A DNA stretch of 64,000 nucleotides from Helicoverpa zea (GCF_022581195.2 NC_061460.1:11133501-11197500), one strand, 5' to 3'; numbered from the stretch's first letter, positions 45,101-56,530 are shown. The notes: generated by a model not told the origin, from the letters alone. Made by a program: numbers and translations.

Positions 45101-47635
45101 AATCATGTATTTGACTTGTTACTGAGCTACTGCGCGTGAGCAAGCGTTTGCTATAAACTGATTATATTAGTGAGTTACGCCCAACTTTAGATCTTAGGGG
45201 GGGATTTACCTTCTACTTAATAAGTGGGAGGTGTCACGAATCGCAGTAATAGTGGGGGTGCGTGCGCGCACATTTTCATGTATGGCGTAAACGGAAGATG
45301 GGAGTGGTGAAGCATTATATGTTGGTATGATAGAAAAGGCGGTCGTTTCTACAATTTAATATTCAAATGGTTTTCTAATACTTCTGTAGTCGTTGTAGGA
45401 GGTATCATTAAATGCGTTTTTGTTCGGTTTGTCGTATTGGAAAGCTGATTTAGTATTTAAATTAGGGATTTGTGTAATCATTTAAGCGGCACGATATATT
45501 GATTATTGATTATTAGTACAATTAAGACATGGCGCTTTCACATATTTAAATAATCAATTATTGTGATCAGTAGTCAATGTAAGAATTTACGACCACCAAT
45601 CACAGCATCGATTATAATTTACAATGATACTTTTTGCAACAATGTGGTTAGGATAAAAATGTTGGTTAGACTGGCCAGTGAAATAATTTTTCTTTTGAAT
45701 ATTTAGAACTTAAAGTTTCCAAAAGTCTGGAAAATGTTTATCTAACATTATTGAGAAAAGATGGCAGAGTTTTCGTTTTCTATGTAGTGTTATAATAGAA
45801 AACCTAGTCAGTTGTTTTCGCATGGTTTATTCAAATTAATCCGCAGTTTCCATTTTTTTATCATTTATCATAATTATCAGAGAGAAAATACTCTGCCGCT
45901 CTCCATCAACACATTCTGACATAATCTGAATGTAGATTAAATACCAATTTTACCTAATATCGCAAAAGCTCAACCAAACTTGACAAGCTCACCTAAGCAA
46001 CGCCTCAGGTCATTCCAAGTAGCCCAACCATCAGATTACAAGGTCAATCGGTAACTATGACTTACGGCGCATAATTTAAGCGGTAAGTGCTTTCGCTTAT
46101 CGCTTAAACCGCTCGTAATGAACACGGGTGTAAGTAAGCGACGTCGTTTATACTTGAGATGTAATTTCCGATGCGATCCACTACGTTATGGCCAACAAAT
46201 GGTGAAGCAACCTGTTTTGGGTTAAATGGTGGGTTGGTGAGGTTGCTGGTGATAGGGGAAAGGCTTCTGTATGTGGTTGGTTTTTGTTTGGTGTTGTTCG
46301 TATGAAAGGACCAATTTTTGCACGCTTGCGGATCGCAGGACCAGATTTCGGGTGCATTGTAACCGGCACGTAGTTTTTACATATGAATTCATCAAATGAG
46401 AATACGAGCAGAAGCAACGTTTCCGTATAAAAATCACATACTTAAGTAACGACTTCTTAAAATTTTGATAATTGACTGAACAAGAGTTTCTCCATGTGCA
46501 AAACTATCTAATTGTCGTCAATCTAGTTGGTAAAGCTGTAAAGCTATTGCGTTTAGATCGAGTTTATACAATGTTTATGTGAATTTTGATTTTTTTAAAA
46601 GTATTTCTAACAAAACTAGTAAAACACTTTACTGAAGTACATAGATAGGTACTACTAGAAGCAAACGTCTCATCTATGTAATTACATCTGTACTCCATAA
46701 ACCAAGGATTACCGACTGGCTCGTGGTAATCCTGGCTCCTTACGGATTATTCATGGGTATTATATACAAAGTTGTGCACATTCCTTGTTACGACACCATA
46801 TATCACTGCTCGGGCTTTAGAGTAAGCGGGCTTGTCCGCGAATGTAAGAGCGTCTGTTGAAAATTTAGGTACCTCGCGATTTTTTTGGAAAACAATTATA
46901 TAGGTAGATTGGTGAGGGAAATAATGACGCATATTATTTTGTATGTTAAAATACCGCTTTATTGAAAAAAAATAGTTCAAGCGAGAGTTAATTCTGTTTC
47001 TGTATGTATCAAAGGAGCACTTTAAAACATTTATTTATTGTTATAAAATGTACGTTAATTATCGTGTTGATTGGAACATTATTACTTAATAAGCAAGCGT
47101 AAATAAAATTTGTTATACAATCCATTCAAAAAATAAGTCGTAAAGAACTGACAGACCCACTTTTTAAAGTGTGGTAGAATTTGAAAAGGTCTTTCAGACA
47201 CACCAATATTTCTTGTTCATCAGTTTCATGGCCCACCATTTGAAAACATGTCTATCGGACGGGACGTATTTTATCGTAAAATAATATTTCTGTTATTAGA
47301 CACCTCTAAATCTACGTATTGTCCCTATAAATTATATGTGTACGAGAAATGAAGTGATAATATGCGAGACAATGCCTCTATTGGTGTTAGGTTTCATAGT
47401 GAAGTGACACTCTGACATATACCTTTGATGATATCGATATTTTTGAAACTCGACACCGAGTGCTTGTTCGACAATACTCAACATTGTGACAACAAGTTTA
47501 AATGCCAATAAACTTTAGACAAATATTTTAACTAACCTTAAATAGAAGTTAAACTAATTAAACGAAAAAAACAACTGTCATTCAATAGAACCAATTAACT
47601 GAAAAACAAGTAGATACTATAACCTAACAAACGTC
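42145..47635. other. Long gene-free stretch with minor hairpins
   Basis: AT-rich without a supportable gene; open frames are short and lack domains. Hairpins: 46075-46108 (TTTAAGCGGTAAG facing CTTATCGCTTAAA, one G-T pair) and 46705-46733 (AGGATTACC facing GGTAATCCT). A GC-richer stretch at about 45200-45280 holds GTGGGGGTGCGTGCGCGCAC. Confidence 0.45.
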
Positions 47636-47647
47636 AGAAACTTAAAT

Positions 47648-49544
47648 TTTTTTTTTCCACTAAAGGAGTTGTGGTTTATTTTTATAATCTATTTCTACAA
47701 TGTACACACTATACATATATACAAACTTAAACTACTTATCTTTAAACAAAACTAAAAATAAAATACTATATACAAAATATATATAAACATAAAATATAAA
47801 AGAGCATCGATCAGGCGTCGAAGTATTCCTCCGCATCACTATCCTCCGGAAACGTGCCCAGAAGACTGGCTGCATTGCCACGTTGAATGGCAATGCTAAT
47901 TCTTTGTCCGAAGAATAAGCCAGCCTTCTGGTCACGCGAAGCGTCGACAAGCCTTTTCGCGATGTCCTTATAAAGTAACCGCGTACTCGGGCCCCATGGT
48001 CCGAGCGTTTCGACCCCAAATGGCTCAAAAGTATAGTTCCCAATAAGGTTACTATACTTGCGCCGCTTGGTGGTCTCTGCAGAAGCAGCAGCCGCACCAG
48101 CATGACCTGCCGTGCAGGGAAGATGCGATGGCGCCAGGGTGTCGACGCACGTTGCATCCCACACCAAGGGCCTACCCAACTTCCATGGCAACAACGTCAT
48201 ACCATCTGGCCTCTTTCCATCGTCACGTATCAGTCCATTAGGCTCTAACACGGCTGGCACGCCGGCGGTGGAAAGAGCACGACGGATAATGTCGTTAATG
48301 CTGGCATGCCGTGCAATACGACCAGCACTTCTGCAGCACGACAGACCATGGTGCCCGAGGCTGTCGACGGCTTCACCGCAATGGCAGCGATGCGGAACAA
48401 CACAGGGAGCGCCTAACCGTAAGCATGTAGCGATGCGGAACGTTGTGTCATCCAGCATAGTGCCTATGCTAGATGACGGGATCGCCTGTAACCAGAGGCC
48501 CGACTCCCACTCTCCCACAGCCAACAAACGGGCACGCTCAGCAGCACTATTACACGTATTTAATAGATTATTCCGTATAGTGCTACAGAGCGGCCCGTCC
48601 CATTGTCTCTGAGAGCAGCGGTTGCCGGGCAAATCCGTATTGGGAGTAGCCATTTTCCAGGCATCCAGCGCGTCGGTCAAACACGGTACTTCAACATCAA
48701 CCAGTGCAGAAGACGACAATATCTTTCTGGTTAATGTATCAGTACTGTGAACCGAGGAGAGGAATGCCGGTAAACTAACACTTGAAATTTTGCGGACGCC
48801 GAGACCTCCCATGCGTATTGGGAGTGCAGCTTGCTGCCAGGCTCGATCGTCCAAGGCCACATTGAGGATGGAGGTGAGGGTGCTTCTGATAATTTGGTCA
48901 ACTTTGTCCAAAACTTGTGGGTGCTTCCATATATGTGAGGAGCGAAGAATATAAGTAAATTTTGGTCTAAAACAACAGTACCGAATCAAAGTGAAGGCCG
49001 AATGTATACTGATTTGGTATAATCTCTCTGAAACATCATTAAAATTTTGAATTTTCTCGTTAATACAACTGGTGAAGGACTCATCGAGAATAGGTGATCC
49101 CAGGAGGCGAAGGGAACTTTTTTCTAGTACTGTCAAATTTGGAGCTATGGATTGGAATTTCGAAAAGGCTTGTTGGTTGTTATCAGGGATGAAGATTTCA
49201 CATTTTGATAAATTTAGTTGTAAGCCAATCGAGTCGAATTTTTGTATTAATAATCTAAAGTCGTCAGCTACAGTATCTGCGTCGCCTCCTAGGATCCCAT
49301 CATCGAGGTACCACACATTAAATTTAGAATTTAGCTGTCGAATGATAGGGTTAATAGCCAAGCTGAAAATGGCAGGCCCCAGAGGATCACCTTGTTGACA
49401 TCCGACGGCCGAATCTAGAACTTGGTCTTTATAGAGTAATTTAGTTGAATGTCTATAACACTGCCAAAGAAATTTATATAATTTTGGAATTTCATTTTTA
49501 ACTTCCGTCAACAAGGTATCTCTATTTACGGAGTTAAAGGCGTT
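47648..49544 (-). mobile_element. 5'-truncated retrotransposon with RT and restriction-like endonuclease
   Basis: A 1.9-kb insertion on the minus strand flanked by a perfect 12-bp duplication AGAAACTTAAAT (47636-47647 and 49545-49556). It ends in a run of about ten A (plus-strand T at 47647-47656). AATAAA (plus-strand 47675-47680) lies about 20 bases before the tail. The 3' UTR is about 160 bp. The 5' end is cut exactly at the start of RT motif A. This is the signature of target-primed reverse transcription by a non-LTR element with incomplete synthesis. The coding part is described in the next entry. Confidence 0.9.
47811..49544 (-). pseudogene. Reverse transcriptase / restriction-like endonuclease ORF, 5'-truncated
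   Basis: One uninterrupted frame of about 577 codons, open from the truncation point to TGA at 47811-47813. There is no ATG at the start; the stop in the target duplication closes the frame upstream. Counting from the TTG at 49512-49514 as residue 1: motif A remnant NAFNSVNRD lies just before residue 1, motif B GCQQGDPLGP is at 38-47, the catalytic YLDDG at 69-73, motif D LQLNLSKCE at 98-106, and LRLLGSPI at 135-142. A thumb-like region (QQAALPIRMGGLGVRKI) is at 227-243. The C-terminal part has a CCHC knuckle (C377, C379, H388/H389, C393), RH (402-403), KRPDG (434-438), WDATCVDT (452-459) and KRRKY (483-487). That order resembles the restriction-like endonuclease of R2/R4/Hero-type elements. 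YLDD replaces the usual (F/Y)ADD of non-LTR RTs. Fingers, N-terminal domains and start are lost. The clade is not assigned. Confidence 0.82.
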
Positions 49545-49556
49545 AGAAACTTAAAT

Positions 49557-50348
49557 CACGTTAATATTAATGATGTTAAAACTGTGCAGTATTTATCGAT
49601 ATCGATAGACTGGTCGGAATGACGCGTGTCAGCCATTTACGATGCAATAACTCATAAGTGTTGTATAAGACGACAGTAACAGCTTTAGCGCGAGCCGTTA
49701 ATGTATGTCGACCGACTTCACTTGATTGATAACCACTGATATTTATGACATTTCATACCACTTTTTTTAAAGATGATTGACTAAGAGGGGTTTTGATTGT
49801 GGCTAATGACTAATAAAGATTTGTTATGCGAAAAAGTAGGTAAACATCTTTTTTGTTAAGTATTTTATAATGTATTCCTTTGTAACCAATAGTGAGAGAA
49901 TGGAAAGGACGATGATGATGATGAGTGTATTGATTGAATACCTAGTTTCGATGTGGTTAAAAACTATGTAAGTATATCTGATATGATTTATTTTTCAGTT
50001 TTTTTCTGGTTCTCAGCTCTAGTTCTCAGATAAAAATGTATAAATGTTAAATTATAGTTGTTTATTCAGTTGTAATAGGATTTTTAATTAAAAGCCTCGG
50101 ATATGATAAACAATAGTAATCATGACGGCACTTGATTAAGCCTAAATGAATGTAACGTTTAATACCGTAATTAAAAACGTCGGCGTAACTGTCCATGTTG
50201 TAATTCATATAATTAAAGTTATGTTCTATCTTAACATGTTTCATATATGTTAAATTGCATTAATATCCGTGACTGTCCATCAGTGGTTTAGATAAAGACA
50301 CATGATGACCACTTGAAGTGTACATTTCAATGGCAATAACATTAAAAA
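49557..50348. other. No gene seen
   Basis: AT-rich spacer between two retrotransposon insertions. The first bases after the target duplication include ATATCGATA-type words. Nothing coding. Confidence 0.6.
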
Positions 50349-50364
50349 TACACATTATTGACCT

Positions 50365-51139
50365 TTTTTTTTTCCGACGTCAAAAATCATCAAATGACCC
50401 CTCCCGCTGTGGGTTAGCAGCGGTGAGGGAGTGTCAGACTCTTACTGACTAAAAACCGTCGTGTTCCGTCATAGGCCTTTTATGTACCAGGGCCGCGGTA
50501 TCTCTTTCGAACAACCCGCAGCCCCGGCAGGTCTTGGCCCTGCTGGACCCCACTGGGGTTGCTGACATCTCTTTGAGGAGCGCGTGGAACAACGCGCGCC
50601 GTCGACACGGGTCTGTCGTCTAAGCAGACAGAGGGACGATGAGCCACCCGAACTCACCGCTCACAGACCCACGCCTACGGTGGCCGGGAGTCATCTCGCG
50701 ACACCCGGCGCCCATGGTGTCTACCTGGTCCAGCGCGGCGGCCGGGATGAGAGATGCGAACTATCTGGCGTTCCGCCTCCTCCTTCTCGAGCATGACCGC
50801 TTCGCAGAAGGAGGCGACGGCATCCCATTCCCTCTCGCCCCGGACCATGGCCTGAACCAGGGCCGGACGCGAGAGGTCGCCGCCGCCCAAAGCCTCGACG
50901 AGGACCCGGCGGTGCCCTTCCCATGCGGGGCACACCTGGACTGTGTGGTCCACCGTGTCCTCGGGGCTGTCCGCACAATGGTGACACCCGGGCGCCTCCT
51001 CACGACCGATGCGGTGCAGGTACCTCCCGAAATAACCGTGTCCGGTGAGGACCTGCGTCATGCGGTACGTGAGGGCGCCGTGACTCCTCCCGAGCCACTC
51101 CTCAAAGAGGGGACTTACCGCCACGATGGTGGCGTGCCC
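50365..51139 (-). mobile_element. 5'-truncated R1-clade LINE 3' end
   Basis: GC-rich insertion flanked by a perfect 16-bp duplication TACACATTATTGACCT (50349-50364 and 51140-51155). On the minus strand it ends in about ten A (T run from 50364). It carries the last 155 codons of ORF2 and a 3' UTR of about 310 bp. Its GC content contrasts sharply with the flanking DNA. The 3' UTR is matched at 33086-33236 and more weakly at 51300-51400. Confidence 0.92.
50675..51139 (-). pseudogene. C-terminal end of R1-type ORF2
   Basis: The frame is open through the truncation point and ends at TAG (50675-50677). Counting from the GTG at 51124: HGALTYRMTQVLTGHGYFG (15-33) and FGRYLHRIGREEAPG (32-46) precede a zinc-knuckle-like C-x2-C-x9-H-x4-C (C47, C50, H60, C65, with CPAW following). 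GGGDLSRPALVQAMV and WDAVASFCEAVM come after that. This order is typical of the C-terminus of R1-clade non-LTR elements in insects, downstream of the RT. Endonuclease, RT and ORF1 are all missing, so it is inactive. Frames on the opposite strand here (up to 172 codons) are GC-driven shadows. Confidence 0.87.
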
Positions 51140-51299
51140 TACACATTATTGACCTAAAGTGCAATTCATTTGTACCTTAGTTACGTAAACCTCAGTAATT
51201 GAGGTTACCAAAATTGAATTCATTTTATTTTTCGTTTAATTGATACCTGTTATAATGTTTTCTTTTATAATTAAAAGATGGCCATTCGTGCTAGTAAGT

Positions 51300-51402
51300 A
51301 CAGTGGAGTGTCGGACTTGGTCAGCCTATAACCCATGTTCCTTCTGGATTTCTTTGTGATTCAGGGCCACGGCGCAACTCGCGTGAACATCTCTTAGCCC
51401 TT
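51300..51402 (-). mobile_element. Possible degenerate R1-type 3' UTR
   Basis: Words GGAGTGTCGGACTTGGTCAG, CATGTTCC and TTCAGGGCCACGGCGCAACT follow the order of the 3' UTR at 50420-50510. It is weak and heavily mutated. Orientation as in the two other copies. Confidence 0.4.
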
Positions 51403-51547
51403 GGCTGACTTAAAACCAAACGTATATTTAACTGGTACTGACTGTTGAAGGGTGGGCGTTTTGGGGTTTCTTTTGTTCTTGACGTTCGAAAAGTGTTGAT
51501 TTGTCAGCTTAGTATGAATAATAAACGTTATGAGTTTGATCAACGTT

Positions 51548-51692
51548 TACAAATATTTTCGTTTGTAGTCTGAAGGTTCCGAAACTCCTAACCTATTTGA
51601 AAAATTATTTCACTGTTTCCCAAGTAACATAAGCTATATTTTATCCCAGTAGGTGCATTACTTCCTACGGGATGTAATAAATAAATAGATTC
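51548..51692 (+). mobile_element. Decayed Helitron-like copy
   Basis: TTTGTAGTCTGAAGGTTCCG, CCTATTTGAAAAATT, TAAGCTATATTTTATCCCAG and TACTTCCTACGGGATG keep the family order of 38484-38678. The 3' end is lost in an ATAAATAAATA run. Confidence 0.6.
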
Positions 51693-52589
51693 TATATACC
51701 TTGCTATTTGTTATACACAATACCAACACACGGGACTCAGAATCCAGTTATATCTCAAGTTAACAATAAACCTCGGAATTTCCTCAATCGTACCAATAAT
51801 GCAATAACATATAGAAGTGGGGAATGATTCTCGTTAGCTTGGCTGTTAGCCCATTGAACAGCGAGTAATAAGTAGGTAATAACTCATTTCCCTCAGTCTG
51901 TCCCACGGTGAGGAGGATATCCTTTGAGTTGAAGATATGTTTATATAATACGTAGATACATGGTTATTTATATCATGGTTTTAGTAATTTCCTAAAGAAT
52001 CCGTGTTTATTCAAAATTCGCTATCCAGTTTCTACACCACGAGTAAATAATGTAGTCAATTGTTAAAATGCAGACACGCCTAATTATATTTACTACCTTT
52101 TAAACTTATATGAAGCTTGGATGTGTTTTATTGTTCCTAAATTCGTTTGATACGAATAACACTGTAAAAATATGACATCGAAGAAAAATTTAATTTTTAA
52201 TCCAACATTACATTGCATTTTACATAAACACATAATATTAGCGATAAAATAAAACCAAATTGCTATAAAACGATTACTGTATCGACATCGAATTCTCCCA
52301 TCACTAGTTTATGACGTGTGGCAGGCAGTTTAGACGGCTATAACTCATCGACGCATACGATATGACATTAACAGGCACAGCACTAGCTAGACGGCAATAT
52401 TATGTGGTGCAACACTAAAATTGATCGTTATTCATGCTGTTCTTATGTTTGCAGCAGATTTTATTTTGTTGTACAGGAAATTTACAACAAAATAAGTAAT
52501 TGAGCAAAGGGAAGTTATTTAGTAAAGGTTTGTGAAAATCCGAGAAATGACATAATGTCTAATTTAAAGCATGTAGGTACTATGCAGTT
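51693..52589. other. No gene seen
   Basis: AT-rich; nothing recognisable. Confidence 0.55.
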
Positions 52590-52702
52590 TATTGAAACCG
52601 GCGCCCATCGGTAGTTTTACCCGCATCCTTGATAAAAGGGCTGTCTAACACTGAAATAATTTTTCAAGTCAGCCACAAACAAACTCTTCATTATTTACTG
52701 AC
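52590..52702 (-). mobile_element. Decayed Helitron-like copy
   Basis: On the plus strand: GGTAGTTTTACCCGCATCCT, GGGCTGTCTAACACTGAAAT, then CACAAACAAACTCTTCA. This is the family of 59115-59307 with an internal deletion. Confidence 0.68.
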
Positions 52703-53080
52703 ATTACATTATTGGTATAGATGAAATTTCTGATATCCAATCCTGTAAGTTAAAAGTACAGACTTAGAACAATTACATCAGTGCATTTCAAACTCTAACA
52801 TGTAAGCTACAAAGAAACTAAAAAATCATAAACTAATACGCCTTCTTATTACACCTCGTTCCTAAGTACCTCTAATTCCGCCTCTAAGCCTCAAGAGACA
52901 CAAATTGCAACATCTCACCATTTTTCCTTACAATTTTCACGTCACTCGCATTCTAAGCCCGCAGCTACCGTTTCGTCTCTGTTACTAACGATAATAGTCG
53001 ATAAATATTGTGCTTTGAGTTATGATGGGACACAATAATCGATAGTAGTCGCAGCACTATTAAGTGGAATTTAGTGTTTA

Positions 53081-54391
53081 TGTTATGGACCAAGTGATAA
53101 ATTGGGCAGTATACATAATGCCCGGTCATTATGAAAAATGCCCAATATGAGAGTGCAATTTGATAATAATTATTTAAATAATCAAATTGACCGGGCACTA
53201 TACATATTGCCCGTGACCTTTTGGGCAAAAAAATACAAACATATTTAATTTCAATTTTTTTTATTGTTATTGCCATTTAATTTAAAATAAACTAATTATC
53301 AAACGCTATGCTAGGACAAGTAGTCCAATTAGGCAGGTCCAACTTCGAGAAAGAGGTCAACCGCCGAATCCAACTCGTCTGGACAGAGTTCGGGAAACTA
53401 CGCAATGTCTTTTCGTCCGACATGAGGTATGTGCCTCAAGACGAAAGTCTTCAACCAATGTGTGCTACCAGTGATGACTTACGGCACCGAAACGTGGTCT
53501 GTCACTATCGGCCTCATCTCAAAGCTCAAAGTCGCTCAACGAGCTATGGAGAGGGCTATGCTCGGTGTTTCTCTACGTGATCGAATCCGAAATGAGGAGA
53601 TCCGTAGACGAACTAACGTCACCGATATAGCCCACCGGATTAGCAAGTTGAAGTGGCAATGGGCAGGCCATATTGCTCGCAGAGCAGATGGTCGTTGGGG
53701 TCGTAAAGTGCTGGAGTGGAGACCACGGACTAGCAAGCGCAGCGTAGGACGTCCACCAACGAGGTGGACAGACGACCTTATAAAGGTCGCCGGAAGACGC
53801 TGGATGCAGGTCGCCTCCAACAGGTATCTGTGGAGATCTAAGGGGGAGGCCTATGTTGAGGCCTGTGATGATAGTTTTAAGGTGGTTTAATAAATAAATA
53901 AATAAATGTTCAGCATCTCTGGCATGATGAAATATCAAACCACTTAAATAATCAGCCTCATGATTTGGATTAATTATGAAGGACTTCTGCCTTAAAAATT
54001 TACTAGTTTTTGCATTTAAAAGCTAAGGAAAGTCATATTAAAAATATAAAAAAAATATTATTAAAAAACAAAAATTTTACAACAAATCTTTGTTTTATAG
54101 AAATTACTTATTATTACAAAACAAAATAAACTAAAGTTTAAGCAATAGACTTATTATTTGGCATAATTAATATCTTCTCTTAATAAAAGTCAAATGAAAA
54201 TATCACCGCGTAAAATATAGCTTTTTTATCAAATTGCCCAACTGTCATGTAGCAATATAATAATGCCCGTGCAATGTGATAAATAATGAAGTTAAGATAG
54301 TTATTAATTATGTGGCCCGGTAAAGCTAGACATTATTCATAATGCTCGGGCATTATTCATAATGCCCGAATTAATCACATGGTCCATAACA
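53081..54391. mobile_element. TIR element flanked by TTTA, split by an RTE fragment
   Basis: The ends are inverted: TGTTATGGACCAAGTGATAA on the left, and on the right the complement of TGTTATGGACCATGTGATTA. Both continue with an AATT(G/C)GGGCA word. TTTA directly flanks both ends (53077-53080, 54392-54395), suggesting a 4-bp target duplication. Near both ends the word ATAATGCCCG and its complement recur several times, some as palindromic pairs (CGGGCATTATTCATAATGCC at about 54344-54363). Without the inserted RTE piece the element would be about 0.7 kb. No transposase is encoded, so the superfamily is undetermined. Confidence 0.75.
53305..53908 (+). pseudogene. RTE-type LINE 3' end, frameshifted, nested
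   Basis: The C-terminal end of an RTE ORF. The first frame (from 53308) reads LGQVVQLGRSNFEKEVNRRI, WTEFGKLRNVFSSDM. A shift near 53425 moves to the second frame (53429-53890): CLKTKVFNQCVLPVMTYGTE, AQRAMERAMLGVSLRDRIR, SKLKWQWAGHIARR, RSVGRPPTRWTDDL, then stop TAA at 53888-53890. These strings lie downstream of the RT in lepidopteran RTE elements. The tail is an (AATA)n repeat to 53908, an RTE habit. The RT core and endonuclease are missing. Nothing here is functional. It lies inside the TIR element 53081-54391. Confidence 0.88.
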
Positions 54392-54395
54392 TTTA

Positions 54396-54793
54396 CATGG
54401 TGTTAAATGCATTGTTGCTATTTTTTGAAAATACAAGCCTACTCGGTTTAGTTTTCTCATGGTGTAATTTGTCATTAAATTACGAGTTTCGGTTTTAAAA
54501 GAGCTTGTCAATTTTTTACCTTTCTGGCAGCATAGGTACACAATATATTTATCAACTAAGTAGCTTGATTAGTTAGGGCATAATTTAACGTTTGTTGGCT
54601 TTGTATTTTCAGACATACTAGCTTTACAACGCATTGTGGTTCAAGTATGTTTTATCAGTTACTCTAAACATTTGGAATACCTCAGACACAGAGATTCAAT
54701 GACGTAGAAATAGTTAGTCATTTTAAACGTCTACGGCTAACAACGCTGCCCTAACATATAATAATAATGGTGTTTTTACGTCCATTTTCTCAA
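54396..54793. other. No gene seen
   Basis: AT-rich; nothing recognisable. Confidence 0.55.
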
Positions 54794-54842
54794 ATATATA
54801 GTTACGAAAGATATAGTTACGTTAAGATATATAGTTACGCAG
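54794..54842. repeat. Three-copy tandem repeat, about 16 bp
   Basis: Units ATATATAGTTACGAAAG, ATATAGTTACGTTAAG and ATATATAGTTACGCAG follow each other directly. Confidence 0.8.
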
Positions 54843-56404
54843 ATACTCGTATCAGGGCTCGCTATTAAGTGCTCTCTGTGGAGGTCTGACAATAATCTAT
54901 ATTGTATTGTGTCGCCGTAACTCATCTCTAGCCTTATTTATCGATAATACATAAACAATATTATGGTTTGTCCTATGCTAGCATTTGAATTCAATTTAGC
55001 TTAGTGACAAACCATAAACTACCATTGTAGATATGAAGGAGTTTATTGTTGTTTATTTTTATTGGTTTAGAAAAGAATAGGGAAGACATTGTACGCGGAT
55101 CTGAGGACCAAATTCTTTAAGACACTCGGCAGTAGTTACATTTGGCAGTAAAAACTTTTAGGCTTATCTTTCTCGAGTTGATTGATATTCGAAATACACA
55201 GCAAAATTAATTATTACATTAAGACCGCCATAACTCTATAGTAAATGAAATAATTTATTTCTCAATTCCTCTTACCATCCTCAAAAGTTGATATCATTCC
55301 ATATAACATGCATCTGTAGGTACTTATCATTGCTTGAATCATAATTCAAATCCTTTCCCTATATCCTATTTACAACCTGGATTATCCACACTATTAAGAG
55401 CAGCATAGTTCATAAACTCCACCACAAACCCTGGTACATCTATTTCGGGATCACAATTTCGGTACAGCATCTAAGTACGCGAGATAACAATCTCTATTGT
55501 ACGTTGTCGCAATAAGTCATCCCATGGTTTATTTATAGGTGTATTATCACGTCCTCTGGCGGAAATTTACGGCAAAATGTTTCGTTTTGAATAGATTTTG
55601 CGGTAGATTGGATGGGTGGATGTTTGGGTAAATTTTTTGGATTTACTGGACTGGGTAATAGGGATGTAAATGCGTATATAATTATTGTTCACATAAATAA
55701 AATGGTTATAGAGGCTTACATGAAGTAAATGTCTGACTTACGCAATAAAAAGGAAAAGACACTCAGTAACAGTAAGATTAGTCTTATTCCGAGATTTGGT
55801 ATTTTGTCTATTCAATGAACCAAGCAAACCGATTTATTGAACAATTTAAATAAAAAAGAGTGAGATAACAGAAATCGCTTTTCAAACAATGATAAACTTT
55901 ACACACATATTTGAAACTACGACATATACAGATATTAAACCACTCAACAACCAGACTAAATTTTTCCGCCCCACTTCCAACCTAACCAAATCCATGTTAT
56001 TTCATATTACAAGTACGATACATTGTCAATATTGCACACAACATTACACGTTGAACAGTGGCTGTTAACTTCGCAGCTGTAACTCCTGACCTCAAGCCAC
56101 TTCATCATACGTTTCACCAGCCTGTCTGACCCCGCAAGATACAAGTATTTTATGTATATTCCGATATTAACTTGGTAATGTCGATTTATATCGATCTGTA
56201 CCAATGTGTGGTGGGCACGATTGTTTTGAGTTTAGAGTAGAAGTTAGGTATTAGAGGATAGTTTGAGGTTTGTCTTATTTATATCTAGCTAATGTTACCG
56301 ATATGAAAGGAAAATTACAGACTTTGGGTGTACTATTCTGTTGTGCTGGAAGGTGCAGTAGTTAATCATTTCTAGGGCACATAAGGGAGCAGCAAAATAT
56401 TGCG
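54843..56404. other. No gene seen
   Basis: AT-rich; nothing recognisable. Confidence 0.55.
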
Positions 56405-56530
56405 GTCATCATCTGCCTAGCCTTCTCCCAACTATGTTGGAGTCGTCTTCCAGTCTACCAGGATGCAGCTGAGTCCCAATGTTTTAAATGGAGTGACTTT
56501 CTGACCTCCCCAACCTAATTACCAGAAGAC
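56405..56530 (-). mobile_element. SINE fragment, divergent subfamily
   Basis: CATCATCTGCCTAGCCTTCT, CCCAACTATGTTGGAGTCGT and ATGCAGCTGAGTCCCAATGT match the 3' third of the window's SINE family. The CTGCCTAGCC start is like that of the copy at 1652-1785. It ends near 56530. Confidence 0.75.

Noticed and set aside
46181..46437. Two overlapping minus-strand frames of 78 and 71 codons
   Set aside because: Overlapping low-complexity frames without homology that I can name.
47732..48157. 141-codon minus-strand frame
   Set aside because: Alternative frame over the end of the same retrotransposon; low-complexity start and no recognisable motif.
48112..48612. 166-codon plus-strand frame
   Set aside because: Exactly antisense to the RT/endonuclease frame 47811-49544; no domain of its own.
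50639..51157. 172-codon plus-strand frame and other frames over the R1-type insertion
   Set aside because: Long only because the insertion is GC-rich; the minus-strand frame 50675-51139 carries the CCHC motif and R1 strings.
53536..53938. Minus-strand frames over the RTE fragment
   Set aside because: Antisense shadows of the RTE coding strand.
53077..54395. piggyBac assignment for the TIR element
   Set aside because: The flanking tetranucleotide is TTTA, not TTAA, and the ends do not start with the CCC typical of piggyBac.
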